Shown here one piece after another: positions 34,731 to 44,497 of a DNA stretch of 64,000 bases. The translations under genes and the position numbers were made by a program. Position 1 is the stretch's first letter. The number at the start of each line of letters is the position of its first letter. Source of the stretch: an uncultured Photobacterium sp. (GTDB lineage: Bacteria > Pseudomonadota > Gammaproteobacteria > Enterobacterales > Vibrionaceae); NCBI RefSeq assembly GCF_947502415.1, contig NZ_CANMZV010000012.1, positions 1-64,000 of the forward strand, in the 5' to 3' direction. The notes below the pieces were generated by a model. The model made no database searches, had not been told where the DNA came from, and saw only the letters and a program-made list of their open reading frames with translations.

Positions 34731-36770
34731 ATGCCGACTGAGCAACTTAATTACTGGTTTCCGCTGCTGACCGATAACAGCCCCTTTCTGTTTGCTATAT
34801 TGGACAAAGATCATAATTACCTGGTCGTCAACAGCCGCTACTGTGAAGTAAGCGGACTGAAACGCGAAGAGCTGGTAGGACAAAACGACACCGCTATTCT
34901 TGGCCATGCGTTTTACGACTCACTGCGCCCATATTACGATCGGGCTTTCAAAGGAGAATCGGTCGAAGGCGAGGTTGTGCTCAACGACAACCGCCACGAT
35001 ACCAGTATGCACTTCAGCCTGGCGCCTCTTCCAGATAAATCCGGCAATATTCCTTATATCGTTCTACATTCCGCCGACACCTCCGAGCGCCAGGTACTGG
35101 TTAATTCGCTACAGGAGCTGGAAGACCAACTAAGCCAACTCAATGAACTGCTCAGTGACGGCAGCTGTATTGTCGAAGGCGAGATCATCATCTCAGCCAA
35201 TCAGGCCGCAGCAAATCTGCTGGGATTCGAGTCTCCACGGGAATTGATCGGCGAAGAACTTGGCCGCTTGCTGATTGACAGCCACAGCCAACGTATCCTC
35301 GGCGGGCAAATAAGCCAACTGGACAAAACGACTCCACGCCAATGCCAGACCAGCCCCCGCTGCAATACCGATCGATCGCTACAGGTTTCGGCTTCCGATA
35401 TTACTTTACTTGGTTCGCCAGCTAAACTGGTGCTATTAAAAGACACATCCGAACAAGCAGTGCAGCAAGGTCAGGTCGAGCAGTTAGTCCATACCGATCC
35501 GCTCACAGGGCTTTATAACCGTCACGGCTTCAGTCGTCGGCTTAGCCAGCTGATCAACAATGAAACGCCATTGGTCATGATCTACCTTGACCTCGACAAC
35601 TTCAAAAATATCAACGATTCACTGGGGCACCATATCGGCGATCGGGTACTGCAGGAAATCTCCCAGCGCCTTCGCCGCCTGTTGCCAGAAACGGCAATTA
35701 TCGGCCATCTCAGTGGTGATGAATTTGCCGTCATCTTGCCTGAGCCCGAACATGACCGTGCCGGCGAGTTGATCTCGCAACAAATCATAGCCCTTATCAA
35801 CCAGCCGTTCGACCTGCATCATTTCAGCAAGCATCTCGCATGCTCTATCGGTATGGTCAGCTATCCGGGAGACGGTAACGACGCCCGCATCCTGCTGCAA
35901 AATGCCGATACCGCGATGTACGAGGCCAAAAACCGCGGCCGGAACCGGCTGGTGAGGTTCAGCGAAGAGATGAACAAAGAAGCACGGATGCAACTATGGC
36001 TAGAAATCGAACTGCAAAAAGCCCTGCAACATAACGGGCTTGAAGTCTGGTACCAACCTAAGGTCAATGCCCGCGACTTTGTGATTGACGGTGCAGAAGC
36101 CCTGGTACGCTGGAAACACCCGGTGGAAGGCTATATCAGCCCGGCCCAGTTCATCCCGGTAGCTGAGCGCTCCGGCATGATTGAGCAAGTGGGACAGGTC
36201 GTAATGAAAGAAGTATTCACCACCGTCTGTAAATGGAAGCAGCAGGGGCTGATGGCTGGGCGGGTGGCGATTAACCTGTCACCACAGCAGTTTGGTAACC
36301 CGAACCTGAACACTTACGTCGAGCAGTTAAAGAAATCCACCAGGGTCAATCCCAATGATATAACCTTCGAGCTGACAGAAAGCGCGGTAATGAGCGACAG
36401 TAAACATGCAATTCAGATGTTGAACGCCATCAAAAAGCAAGGCTTTGCTCTCTCCATCGACGACTTCGGAACAGGATATTCGTCACTGTCCTACCTTGCT
36501 CGTTTCCCGCTCGACGAACTCAAGATTGACCGGGCTTTTATAAAAGACATCGAAACAGTGCCCAAGCAGGTAACTCTGATTGAAAACATCATCAACCTTG
36601 GCAAATCACTAAATATGAGCATTGTGGCGGAAGGGGTAGAAACCCGCCAGCAGGCAACACTGCTGTCAAACCTCAATTGCGACTATATCCAGGGCTTCCA
36701 CTTCTATCGGCCGCAGCCCAAAAATGAACTCGAAGCGATTTTGCTCAAACATAGCCGCCATCAGGACTAA
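34731..36770 (+). CDS. rocS: PAS-GGDEF-EAL c-di-GMP signalling protein (RocS/ScrG-like)
   Basis: A 679-residue cytoplasmic protein. An N-terminal PAS domain (about 10-115) and a second PAS-like region (about 135-240) precede GGDEF (about 250-410) and EAL (about 420-675) domains. The GGDEF signature is SGDEF at 328-332, so synthase activity is possible but uncertain. The EAL domain keeps EAL at 456-458, FELTESAV, DDFGTGYSSL, KIDRAFI and EGVET, all needed for phosphodiesterase activity. Location next to ubiUV and near nlpI/pnp matches V. cholerae RocS (VC0653) and V. parahaemolyticus ScrG, regulators of rugosity, swarming and motility. The symbol rests on recalled synteny. Confidence 0.85.
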   Translation: MPTEQLNYWFPLLTDNSPFLFAILDKDHNYLVVNSRYCEVSGLKREELVGQNDTAILGHAFYDSLRPYYDRAFKGESVEGEVVLNDNRHDTSMHFSLAPLPDKSGNIPYIVLHSADTSERQVLVNSLQELEDQLSQLNELLSDGSCIVEGEIIISANQAAANLLGFESPRELIGEELGRLLIDSHSQRILGGQISQLDKTTPRQCQTSPRCNTDRSLQVSASDITLLGSPAKLVLLKDTSEQAVQQGQVEQLVHTDPLTGLYNRHGFSRRLSQLINNETPLVMIYLDLDNFKNINDSLGHHIGDRVLQEISQRLRRLLPETAIIGHLSGDEFAVILPEPEHDRAGELISQQIIALINQPFDLHHFSKHLACSIGMVSYPGDGNDARILLQNADTAMYEAKNRGRNRLVRFSEEMNKEARMQLWLEIELQKALQHNGLEVWYQPKVNARDFVIDGAEALVRWKHPVEGYISPAQFIPVAERSGMIEQVGQVVMKEVFTTVCKWKQQGLMAGRVAINLSPQQFGNPNLNTYVEQLKKSTRVNPNDITFELTESAVMSDSKHAIQMLNAIKKQGFALSIDDFGTGYSSLSYLARFPLDELKIDRAFIKDIETVPKQVTLIENIINLGKSLNMSIVAEGVETRQQATLLSNLNCDYIQGFHFYRPQPKNELEAILLKHSRHQD

Positions 36771-36814
36771 TTTTTGCCCAATTGCTGACAAAATAGTCAC
36801 CAGACACAAAAAAA

Positions 36815-36828
36815 TTGTCCTAAATCAA
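36815..36828 (+). promoter_or_regulatory. Fnr-like box upstream of ubiUV
   Basis: TTGTC-ctaa-ATCAA matches the Fnr consensus TTGAT-n4-ATCAA in 8 of 10 positions, with a perfect right half. It lies 89 bp before ubiU. Fnr control of ubiUV under anoxia fits the oxygen-independent pathway. Confidence 0.5.
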
Positions 36829-36852
36829 TAAAACCTGCCTGATATCAAGACA

Positions 36853-36871
36853 AGGGGGCACCAACCCCCCT
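36853..36871 (+). other. GC-rich hairpin in the ubiU leader
   Basis: AGGGGG (36853-36858) and CCCCCT (36866-36871) can form a six-bp stem 46 bp before ubiU. It lacks a T run, so it is not a terminator. Confidence 0.45.
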
Positions 36872-36916
36872 ACTATTCCTCCATAACTTCATTCCACCAC
36901 TGGTAGATATAATAAT

Positions 36917-37924
36917 ATGGAGCTACTTTGCCCCGCCGGTAACCTTCCGGCGCTGAAAACTGCCATTGATAACGGTGCGGACGCGGTATACATCGGTTTT
37001 AAAGATGACACCAATGCCCGCCATTTTGCAGGTTTAAACTTTACTGGTCGCAAGCTAGAGAAAGCCGTCCAATACGTGAAAGATCATGACAGGAAGTTAC
37101 ACGTTGCCCTTAATACCTTCGCCCACCCAGACGGCTTTGAACGCTGGGCACGTGCGGTCGACAATGCAGCTGCAATGGGCGTTGATGCCCTGATCGTAGC
37201 TGATATTGCCGTCTTGGAATATGCGGCAACCAAATACCCGGATCTAGAACTCCACCTATCTGTACAAGCATCTGCAACCAATACGGCTGCTATTGATTTC
37301 TACAAACAGAACTTCAATGTCAAACGTGTGGTACTGCCTCGCGTGCTGTCAATCCACCAGGTTAAGCAGCTTGCCCGCAATACAGATATGGATCTGGAAG
37401 TTTTTGCATTCGGCAGCTTATGCATCATGTCTGAAGGCCGCTGCTACCTGTCTTCCTACATGACGGGTGAGTCACCGAACACCGTCGGTGCTTGCTCACC
37501 AGCCAAGTATGTCCGCTGGCAGGAAACCCCGCAGGGACTAGAGTCACGCCTGAATAATATCTTGATTGACCGCTATGCAGATGGCGAAAACGCAGGTTAC
37601 CCGACCTTGTGTAAAGGCCGCTTTGAAGTCGACCTTGATGGCAATAGCAAGCGTTACCACGCCCTGGAAGAGCCAACCAGCCTCAACACCCTGGAAATCC
37701 TGCCAGAGCTGTTCAAGGCAAATATCGCTTCTGTGAAAATCGAAGGTCGCCAGCGCAGTCCTGCCTATGTTGAACAGGTTACCCGTACCTGGCGCGCAGC
37801 GATCGATCGCTACTTAGCAAACCCTGAAGGCTACCATGTCGATCCGGCGTGGAACTCTTGTCTGGGTAATGTTTCAGAAGGTAAGCAAACCACCCTGGGT
37901 GCTTACCACCGCAAGTGGCAATAA
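36917..37924 (+). CDS. ubiU: UbiU, U32-family subunit of the O2-independent ubiquinone hydroxylase
   Basis: A 335-residue peptidase-U32-fold protein. UbiU with UbiV carries 4Fe-4S clusters and, with UbiT, allows the three hydroxylations of ubiquinone synthesis without oxygen. The four cluster cysteines are at C169, C176, C193 and C232, exactly the positions known in E. coli UbiU. The start MELLCPAGNLPALKTAIDNG is the family N-terminus; no clear ribosome-binding site precedes it. ubiV follows after 11 bp. An Fnr-like box lies upstream. Confidence 0.95.
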   Translation: MELLCPAGNLPALKTAIDNGADAVYIGFKDDTNARHFAGLNFTGRKLEKAVQYVKDHDRKLHVALNTFAHPDGFERWARAVDNAAAMGVDALIVADIAVLEYAATKYPDLELHLSVQASATNTAAIDFYKQNFNVKRVVLPRVLSIHQVKQLARNTDMDLEVFAFGSLCIMSEGRCYLSSYMTGESPNTVGACSPAKYVRWQETPQGLESRLNNILIDRYADGENAGYPTLCKGRFEVDLDGNSKRYHALEEPTSLNTLEILPELFKANIASVKIEGRQRSPAYVEQVTRTWRAAIDRYLANPEGYHVDPAWNSCLGNVSEGKQTTLGAYHRKWQ

Positions 37925-37935
37925 AGGAGAACATA

Positions 37936-38814
37936 ATGAAATACTCACTTGGTCCACTCCTTTATTTCTGGCCCCAAAACGATGTAGAAACCTTCTACCA
38001 ACAGGCCAAAAATGCCAATACCGATATCATCTACCTTGGTGAGAGCGTGTGCTCGAAGCGCCGCGAAGTGAAGCCGGCGCAGTGGTTTGATATCGCCAAA
38101 GACATCGCATCAACTGGCAAGCAGGTTGTACTGTCGACAATGGCTCTGCTCGAAGCACCGAGTGAAGTCAATGTAATGAAGAAGTACATCGACAACGGTG
38201 ATTTCATCATCGAAGCCAACGATGTCTCAGCGATACAAATGGCTCACGAAAAAGGTATTCCGTTTGTTGTCGGCCCAGCAGTCAACTGCTATAACGCCCA
38301 GACGCTGAACCTGTTCCTGAAAAAAGGCATGGTGCGCTGGTGTATGCCAGTCGAGCTATCACGCGAATGGCTACAAAATGTCGTGAAAGAATGCGAACAA
38401 CTTGGCATCCGCGACAAATTCGAAACCGAAGTTTTCAGCTACGGCTACCTGCCGCTGGCCTACTCGGCCCGCTGCTTCACAGCCCGTGCCGAAGATCGCG
38501 CCAAGGATGACTGCGAAACCTGTTGTATCAAATACCCGAACGGGATCACGGTCAACAGTCAGGAATCGCAGAAAGTCTTTACCCTAAACGGTATTCAGAC
38601 CCAATCAGGTTACTGCTACAACCTGATCAATGATCTTAAAGGAATGGAAGGGCTGGTTGATGTAATTCGCCTGAGTCCGCTTGGTGTTGAAACTCTAAGC
38701 CTGGTCGATGATTTCCGTGCCAACGAACAAGGTACGATACGTCACCAACTGGAAGGCGGTCACCAATGCAATGGTTACTGGCACAGCCTGGCTGGCCTGG
38801 ATATTGCCCAATAA
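37936..38814 (+). CDS. ubiV: UbiV, U32-family subunit of the O2-independent ubiquinone hydroxylase
   Basis: A 292-residue partner of UbiU. Cluster cysteines C39, C180, C193 and C197 coincide with the E. coli UbiV ligands; an extra cysteine (C196) precedes the last one. AAGGAG lies 7 nt before ATG 37936, and the frame's earlier opening lies inside ubiU. MKYSLGPLLYFWPQNDVETF is the usual start. It ends shortly before an intrinsic terminator, closing a two-gene operon. Confidence 0.95.
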   Translation: MKYSLGPLLYFWPQNDVETFYQQAKNANTDIIYLGESVCSKRREVKPAQWFDIAKDIASTGKQVVLSTMALLEAPSEVNVMKKYIDNGDFIIEANDVSAIQMAHEKGIPFVVGPAVNCYNAQTLNLFLKKGMVRWCMPVELSREWLQNVVKECEQLGIRDKFETEVFSYGYLPLAYSARCFTARAEDRAKDDCETCCIKYPNGITVNSQESQKVFTLNGIQTQSGYCYNLINDLKGMEGLVDVIRLSPLGVETLSLVDDFRANEQGTIRHQLEGGHQCNGYWHSLAGLDIAQ

Positions 38815-38873
38815 ATTGCAAACAAAGCATTACAAAAGTGCTGCGTAGCTATCTTGCATTATCGCCATAAAAT

Positions 38874-38900
38874 AAAGCCGCGGAATCCGCGGCTTTTTTA
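38874..38900. terminator. Terminator after ubiV (and nlpI)
   Basis: AAAGCCGCGG (38874-38883), loop AAT, CCGCGGCTTT (38887-38896) plus TTT. It lies between convergent ubiV and nlpI. Confidence 0.85.
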
Positions 38901-38933
38901 TTTTGTCTATCTGTGCCTGTATCAACAACAGTA

Positions 38934-39833
38934 TCAGCTTTCGCCTACTTCTTCAGCTGACTGCTCTAGCTTGGCCGCAGCCATCAGGCGACTAAGCTCT
39001 AACAATGAAAAACGATGCTCAACAAACTCGTACACATTGCCTGCCAATGCCAGCTTATACAGCATCAAGGCTGACGAGTAATCCTTGTTATAGTGGTAAA
39101 TTTTAGCAAGATAAAAATACGCCTCGGTCAAGTGCTCTGCCAAGATGTCATTATCTTCACTTTCACTGGCAATCTGAGCCAGTAACTCACTTTCCGTCAG
39201 CTCTCCAAGGTAAAGCCGAGCGATCTGCCAGCCCCACTCTTGCTTATCAGCAACATCATAACGTTGTTGCAACTTCTCCTGCGCCGTTTCAGGCGAACGT
39301 TCCAAATCAACCAGGTACAGCCAAATCACCCGGTAGGGATCATTAACATTCTGCTGATAGTGGGCAATGAGATCTTCATGAGCTAAATCGTATCGACCAC
39401 CGTAATACAGAGCAATCCCGCGGTTTCGCTGGGCAAACGGGTGACGCAGGTTCAGCTCAAGGGTGGAGTCAAACGCTTCATAGGCCGCATCAAAGTGGGC
39501 ACTCTGAGTGAAGTAGACACCGAGAATATTAAATACATCCGGCTGATCCGGTTTTAGTGACAGCGACTGGTTGAAATCAAGTCGGGCGAGATCCCGCAGG
39601 CCAATACTGTCATGAAGTAAACCACGTTCATAATAAACTTGGGCCAGGGTATCAGTATCCAGATCGCTGCGCTTTAGTAACTGATCAATGCGTGCCAGCT
39701 GAATCTGTTGCTGGATAGTCGGCTGGAAAGGTACCGCCATCGGGGGATGGGTCCATTTAGACTGAGGAGCCATACTACAACCAGCCAACATCGTCACCGC
39801 GATACATGCGATTTTTAACCTGTTTGCAATCAA
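38934..39833 (-). CDS. nlpI: Lipoprotein NlpI
   Basis: A 299-residue outer-membrane lipoprotein with tetratricopeptide repeats. NlpI is an adaptor that brings proteases such as Prc to peptidoglycan endopeptidases. The signal peptide ends in the lipobox MLAGC with lipidated C19. TPR helices run from about 60 to 200 (AQVYYERGLLHDSIGLRDLA, PDVFNILGVYFTQSAHFDAA, FAQRNRGIALYYGGRYDLAH). Length is near E. coli NlpI (294). It follows pnp, the enterobacterial order. Confidence 0.94.
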   Translation of the reverse strand: MIANRLKIACIAVTMLAGCSMAPQSKWTHPPMAVPFQPTIQQQIQLARIDQLLKRSDLDTDTLAQVYYERGLLHDSIGLRDLARLDFNQSLSLKPDQPDVFNILGVYFTQSAHFDAAYEAFDSTLELNLRHPFAQRNRGIALYYGGRYDLAHEDLIAHYQQNVNDPYRVIWLYLVDLERSPETAQEKLQQRYDVADKQEWGWQIARLYLGELTESELLAQIASESEDNDILAEHLTEAYFYLAKIYHYNKDYSSALMLYKLALAGNVYEFVEHRFSLLELSRLMAAAKLEQSAEEVGES

Positions 39834-40014
39834 TGCAATTCTCCCTGAGGTATTACCAAACTGACGAGTTCTTCTTACTAGCTTATACCATTAGCGCAAG
39901 AAGGCGCATTTCGTTAAATGCTAATACCAAACTGAACAATTATCCTGACATTTTCTCTCTCATTGAGAAGGTTGTACATGATTCAGTCAGGTGTAAGTAA
40001 CTCATAGGTCTAAA

Positions 40015-40036
40015 AAAGGGGCTTCTCAGCCCCTTT
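40015..40036 (-). terminator. Terminator of pnp
   Basis: AAAGGGGCT, a four-base loop and AGCCCCTTT, followed on the minus strand by a long T run. Confidence 0.85.
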
Positions 40037-40059
40037 ATATCATGCTTTTTTAAAAAGAC

Positions 40060-42183
40060 TTAAGCTTCTGGCTTCTCTTCACCAGCAGGAGCTGGGTTCA
40101 GCTCGGCCTGTGCTTCTTTCATGCTTAGACGGATACGGCCCTGACGGTCAATCTCAAGGACTTTAACCTTAACTTCCTGACCCATTTCCAGGTGATCTGC
40201 AACTTTCTCGATACGCTCTTGAGAGATCTGAGAAATGTGTACCAGACCTTCTTTCGCGCCAATCACAGAAACAAATGCACCGAAGTCAACAATACGCATT
40301 ACCTTACCGGTGTAGATGCGGCCAACTTCAACGTCTGCAGTAATTTCTTCGATACGGCGAATTGCTTCTTTCGCTGCTGTACCTTCTGTCGCTGCAATCT
40401 TCACAGTACCGTCATCTTCGATTTCGATCGTAGTGCCAGTCTCTTCCGTTAGAGCACGGATAACTGCACCACCCTTACCGATCACGTCTTTGATCTTCTC
40501 TGGGTTGATCTTCATCGTATGAATACGTGGAGCGAACTCAGAAATATCTTCACGAGGTGCGTTGATTGCATCATCCATCACGCTAAGGATGTGCTTACGA
40601 GCACCTTTAGCCTGGTTCAGAGCAATCTGCATGATCTCTTTAGTGATACCTTCAATTTTGATATCCATCTGCAGTGCAGTGATACCATCATCAGTACCCG
40701 CAACTTTAAAGTCCATGTCACCTAGGTGGTCTTCATCACCCAGGATGTCAGAAAGAACAACAAAGTCATCGCCTTCTTTAACAAGACCCATTGCGATACC
40801 CGCAACAGATGCTTTGATTGGCACACCAGCATCCATAAGTGCTAGAGATGTACCACATACAGAAGCCATTGAAGATGAACCGTTAGATTCTGTGATTTCA
40901 GAAACAACACGTACTGTGTACGGGAATTCGTCAACAGAAGGCATTACTGCCGCAATACCACGCTTCGCCAGTTTACCGTGACCGATTTCACGACGCTTAG
41001 GTGAACCAACGAAACCAGTCTCACCTACACAGTATGGAGGGAAGTTGTAGTGTAGAAGGAAGTGATCTTTCTTCTCACCAGTTAGGCTGTCGATGATTTG
41101 CGCATCACGCTGTGTGCCAAGAGTAGCAGTTACTAGCGCCTGAGTTTCACCGCGAGTGAACAGAGAAGAACCATGAGTACGTGGAAGTACACCTGTACGT
41201 ACGTCTAGCGCACGAACCATGTCTTTTTCACGGCCATCGATACGTGGGTTGCCAGCAATAATGCGGCTACGTACAACATTCTTCTCTAGAGAACCAAGCA
41301 TGTCGCGGATTTCGCGCTCATCAAGCTCTTCGTTTTCAGCCAGCATAGCTTCAACGACATCATTCTTGATCGTGCCAACTTGGTCGTAGCGAGCCATTTT
41401 TTCAGTAATTTGATACGCTTCAGCTAGACGAGCTTCTGCTTTTTCAGCAACAAGAGCTTTCAGCTCTGTGTTTACTGCTGGCGCTTCCCAATCCCATGCT
41501 GGTGTTGCAACTTCAGCTGCGAACTCGTTGATCGCATTGATCACTGCTTGCTGCTGATCGTGACCGAATACAACAGCTTGTAGCATTTGCTCTTCAGATA
41601 GGCGGTCAGCTTCTGATTCAACCATCAGAACAGCACCTTCCGTACCTGCAACTACTAGGTCTAGACGGCTTTCTTCTAGCTCAGTGTTGCTTGGGTTTAG
41701 AACGAATTGATCATTGATGTAACCAACACGTGCTGCACCGATAGGGCCATTAAATGGAATACCAGAAATAGCCAGCGCCGCAGACGTACCAATCATGGTA
41801 ACGATATCTGGGTTTACATCTGGGTTTACAGAAACGACAGTTGCAATAACTTGCACTTCGTTTTTGAAATCATCAGGGAATAGCGGGCGGATCGGACGGT
41901 CAATCAGACGAGCTGTCAGTGTTTCGCCTTCAGATGGACGACCTTCACGCTTGAAGAAACCACCTGGGATTTTACCTGCCGCGTAAGTACGCTCTTGGTA
42001 GTTAACAGTTAGAGGGAAGAAGTCCTGGCCTTCAACCGCTGTTTTTTTACCAACAACAGAAACGAACACTGAAGTGTCGTCCATGCTTACCATTACAGCA
42101 GCAGTCGCTTGACGTGCCATAACACCAGTCTCGATAGTAACCGTGTGGTTACCGTACTGGAAAGTCTTTACGATAGGATTCAC
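40060..42183 (-). CDS. pnp: Polynucleotide phosphorylase
   Basis: A 707-residue 3'-5' phosphorolytic exoribonuclease of the RNA degradosome. The two RNase PH-like domains are followed by a KH domain (about 550-600: [20 protein letters not shown]) and an S1 domain (about 620-690: [20 protein letters not shown]). The start is GTG at 42183 ([20 protein letters not shown]), supported by AAGGAA six nt upstream and by the family N-terminus. The open frame extends 20 codons further but is not homologous. The leader carries a long hairpin likely cut by RNase III. Confidence 0.95.
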   Translation of the reverse strand: MNPIVKTFQYGNHTVTIETGVMARQATAAVMVSMDDTSVFVSVVGKKTAVEGQDFFPLTVNYQERTYAAGKIPGGFFKREGRPSEGETLTARLIDRPIRPLFPDDFKNEVQVIATVVSVNPDVNPDIVTMIGTSAALAISGIPFNGPIGAARVGYINDQFVLNPSNTELEESRLDLVVAGTEGAVLMVESEADRLSEEQMLQAVVFGHDQQQAVINAINEFAAEVATPAWDWEAPAVNTELKALVAEKAEARLAEAYQITEKMARYDQVGTIKNDVVEAMLAENEELDEREIRDMLGSLEKNVVRSRIIAGNPRIDGREKDMVRALDVRTGVLPRTHGSSLFTRGETQALVTATLGTQRDAQIIDSLTGEKKDHFLLHYNFPPYCVGETGFVGSPKRREIGHGKLAKRGIAAVMPSVDEFPYTVRVVSEITESNGSSSMASVCGTSLALMDAGVPIKASVAGIAMGLVKEGDDFVVLSDILGDEDHLGDMDFKVAGTDDGITALQMDIKIEGITKEIMQIALNQAKGARKHILSVMDDAINAPREDISEFAPRIHTMKINPEKIKDVIGKGGAVIRALTEETGTTIEIEDDGTVKIAATEGTAAKEAIRRIEEITADVEVGRIYTGKVMRIVDFGAFVSVIGAKEGLVHISQISQERIEKVADHLEMGQEVKVKVLEIDRQGRIRLSMKEAQAELNPAPAGEEKPEA

Positions 42184-42290
42184 GTGAATTTCCTTAATTT
42201 TTATTCCGCTTTCTATTTGCGTCGTTAAGTATATCTGACACAAGGAAAAGCGTCATGTGATGAAAGACACTTTACTGTGATTTCACGTAT

Positions 42291-42339
42291 CGCGACTAAT
42301 GAAAATTCTTGCAGAGAGAAAGAACTGTCATTAGCCGCG
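42291..42339 (-). promoter_or_regulatory. Long hairpin in the pnp leader, probable RNase III site
   Basis: On the minus strand CGCGGCTAATGACAGTTCTT (42339-42320) can pair with AAGAATTTTCATTAGTCGCG (42310-42291) across a nine-base loop, with only small internal mismatches. It lies about 110 nt ahead of the pnp start. In E. coli the pnp leader has such a hairpin, cut by RNase III for autoregulation. A second small hairpin, CGACC-n4-GGTCG, lies just upstream in the transcript. Confidence 0.65.
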
Positions 42340-42485
42340 ACCTGAAGGTCGACGAAAACGACTCGCGATCTCACGACGTAAATATGTCAGTGATTAATCA
42401 ATCTACTCACTACAGTAACATTCAATGAGCAATGACGATGCAGGTATTAGATGAAGCTGTAAGTAAGGAGAATGAAAGAGCAAAA

Positions 42486-42511
42486 AGAAAGGAGCCAAAA
42501 GGCTCCTTTCT
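42486..42511 (-). terminator. Terminator after rpsO
   Basis: AGAAAGGAGCC, loop of four, GGCTCCTTTCT, then TTTT on the minus strand. It probably limits read-through from rpsO into pnp. Confidence 0.8.
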
Positions 42512-42522
42512 CAAAAGCAATC

Positions 42523-42792
42523 TTAGCGGCGTAGGCCTAGACGCTTGATTAGGTCTTGGTAGCGATCTAGGTTCTTACCTTTAAGGTAGTCTAGAAGCTT
42601 ACGACGACGAGAAACCATACGTAGCAGACCGCGACGGCTGTGGTGGTCGTGTTTGTGGTTAGCAAAGTGACCTTGAAGGTGGTTGATTTGTGCTGTTAGC
42701 AGTGCAACCTGAACTTCAGGAGAACCAGTGTCGTTTTCACATTGTGCGTATTCAGCAACGATTGCTGCTTTAGTTTCTGCATTCAGAGACAT
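42523..42792 (-). CDS. rpsO: 30S ribosomal protein S15 (uS15)
   Basis: An 89-residue S15, binding the 16S rRNA central domain early in 30S assembly. [20 protein letters not shown] is the start; [20 protein letters not shown], then [20 protein letters not shown] are the rRNA-binding signature. Length equals E. coli (89). It lies between truB and pnp, in the universal proteobacterial order. Confidence 0.98.
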   Translation of the reverse strand: MSLNAETKAAIVAEYAQCENDTGSPEVQVALLTAQINHLQGHFANHKHDHHSRRGLLRMVSRRRKLLDYLKGKNLDRYQDLIKRLGLRR

Positions 42793-42951
42793 AACTCTAT
42801 CCTAATACAAGATGTTTCAAATTTGTGCCAGCCAATCTCTGATTCAGCCGACACCCGAGCCGCGGATTATACTGGTAGCCCACAACAACTACAAGAGAAT
42901 ATTCAATTTCGCGAAGGCTTATAAGACAAGAGAAAAAGCAGGCTGGCAGCA

Positions 42952-42985
42952 ATAAAAAAACGGAATACCCACAACAAGTATTCCG
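42952..42985 (-). terminator. Terminator of truB
   Basis: CGGAATAC, a nine-base loop, GTATTCCG, followed on the minus strand by TTTTTTT. It lies 70 bp past the truB stop. Confidence 0.75.
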
Positions 42986-43057
42986 CTCTTCTCGGGCTTA
43001 GTATAACCAAGCACCTTTATCTCTTTTCAAAACGAGGAACCTTCGGCCTCTCGCTCC

Positions 43058-44002
43058 TTAAGCTTGCTTATTCGCCATCACGCGTTTCGGTGCCAGCAAG
43101 CCATCATCATCGATAACGCCCACACCGATAAACTCACGTTGCTCACCAACAGTAATACGCACCTGCGTACCTGTTTCTGGCACTCGACCGGCTTGGACCG
43201 GGTTGCCATTTAGAATGTAAGTTGCAAGCATCGGCAGTATATTTACTTCCGGTAAATCCTGAACCGCAGTGTCTGTCGGCAGCAACAAAGGATCAAGCAA
43301 CTCGCTAGGGACAATCCCCTGCTCATTGGCTTGGTCCAGCAAGGCCTGAAGCTGCTCCAATGTCACGATGCGTTCCATCGGGAAGTTAGAAACACCGGTA
43401 CGACGCAGGTAAGTTACGTGCGCACCACAACCCAGCATTTCACCCAGGTCGTCAACGATAGTGCGGATGTAAGTACCCTTCGATACATGCAGCTCCATCT
43501 CGACTTCGTTGTTGTCAAAACGGATAAGCTCCACTGAATACACGGTGATCTTACGAGATTCGCGAGGCACCTCAATCCCTTCACGGGCGTATTCATATAG
43601 CTTACGTCCCTGGTATTTCAGTGCCGAGTACATCGACGGAATTTGGTCTGTTGTCCCGCGGAACTTAGCAATGCAACGCTCCAGCTGACCACGATCCACT
43701 TTCACTTCACGTGTTTGAACAACTTCTCCATCGGAATCCGAGGTATCGGTACGTTCACCCAGCTTAGCAATAACACGATAGCGCTTGTCCGAATCGAGCA
43801 AAAACTGGGAAAACTTCGTCGCTTCACCAAAGCAAATCGGCAGCATACCGGTTGCCAATGGATCAAGTGCACCCGTATGGCCTGCTTTCTGAGCAAAGAA
43901 GATACGCTTTACTTTCTGCAGCGTATCGTTCGAGCTAAGTCCGGTTGGTTTGTCGAGGAGGATTACCCCATCGACTGGACGACCCTTACGACGACGTGCC
44001 AT
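43058..44002 (-). CDS. truB: tRNA pseudouridine(55) synthase
   Basis: A 314-residue TruB, making the universal pseudouridine 55 of the tRNA T-loop. [20 protein letters not shown] opens the catalytic domain, [20 protein letters not shown] holds the catalytic Asp, and a PUA domain occupies the C-terminus. Length equals E. coli TruB (314). It starts three bp after the rbfA stop, as part of the rimP-nusA-infB-rbfA-truB operon. Confidence 0.97.
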   Translation of the reverse strand: MARRRKGRPVDGVILLDKPTGLSSNDTLQKVKRIFFAQKAGHTGALDPLATGMLPICFGEATKFSQFLLDSDKRYRVIAKLGERTDTSDSDGEVVQTREVKVDRGQLERCIAKFRGTTDQIPSMYSALKYQGRKLYEYAREGIEVPRESRKITVYSVELIRFDNNEVEMELHVSKGTYIRTIVDDLGEMLGCGAHVTYLRRTGVSNFPMERIVTLEQLQALLDQANEQGIVPSELLDPLLLPTDTAVQDLPEVNILPMLATYILNGNPVQAGRVPETGTQVRITVGEQREFIGVGVIDDDGLLAPKRVMANKQA

Positions 44003-44005
44003 GGT

Positions 44006-44401
44006 TTATTCCTCACCTTCTTCTGGTTCGTCACCACGACGCACTTCATCATTACGTACCGCCTGGCTTACCAGGTTAGAAATACGCATACCTTCAGTCA
44101 GCGACTGGTCGAAGATGAAGTTTAGCTCAGGCGTCACACGCAGACGGATCTGCTTACCCAGCAATGAGCGGATATAAGGAGCCAGCTCGCGCAATGCTTC
44201 CAGGCTGTCTTCCGGCGATTGTTCGCCCACCGTTAGGAAAGTCACATACACTTTTGCGTAGCCCATATCACGAGATACATCGACGCTAGAAATGGTTGCC
44301 ATTGCAATACGCGGATCTTTAATCTCACGCTGTAGGATCACCGCCAGCTCTTTTTGCAACTGCTGTGCAACACGCTGGGTACGGCTAAATTCTTTTGCCA
44401 T
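44006..44401 (-). CDS. rbfA: 30S ribosome-binding factor A
   Basis: A 131-residue RbfA, a KH-like cold-shock assembly factor for the 5' end of 16S r[23 protein letters not shown] and [20 protein letters not shown], then [20 protein letters not shown] are typical. The tail is acidic ([11 protein letters not shown]). Length is near E. coli RbfA (133). Confidence 0.96.
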   Translation of the reverse strand: MAKEFSRTQRVAQQLQKELAVILQREIKDPRIAMATISSVDVSRDMGYAKVYVTFLTVGEQSPEDSLEALRELAPYIRSLLGKQIRLRVTPELNFIFDQSLTEGMRISNLVSQAVRNDEVRRGDEPEEGEE

Positions 44402-44497
44402 ATTCGTTTTCTCTCTAAGAATTCATCTCTTGAAAGAATGGGGAGCCAAGGCTCCCCATAAAATCAGTCGTTATAAAACAGCTACTTACCCTGATGG

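Noticed and set aside
36908-36913. TATAAT just before the ubiU start as a -10 element
   Set aside because: A transcript from it would start at or after the ATG, leaving no leader.
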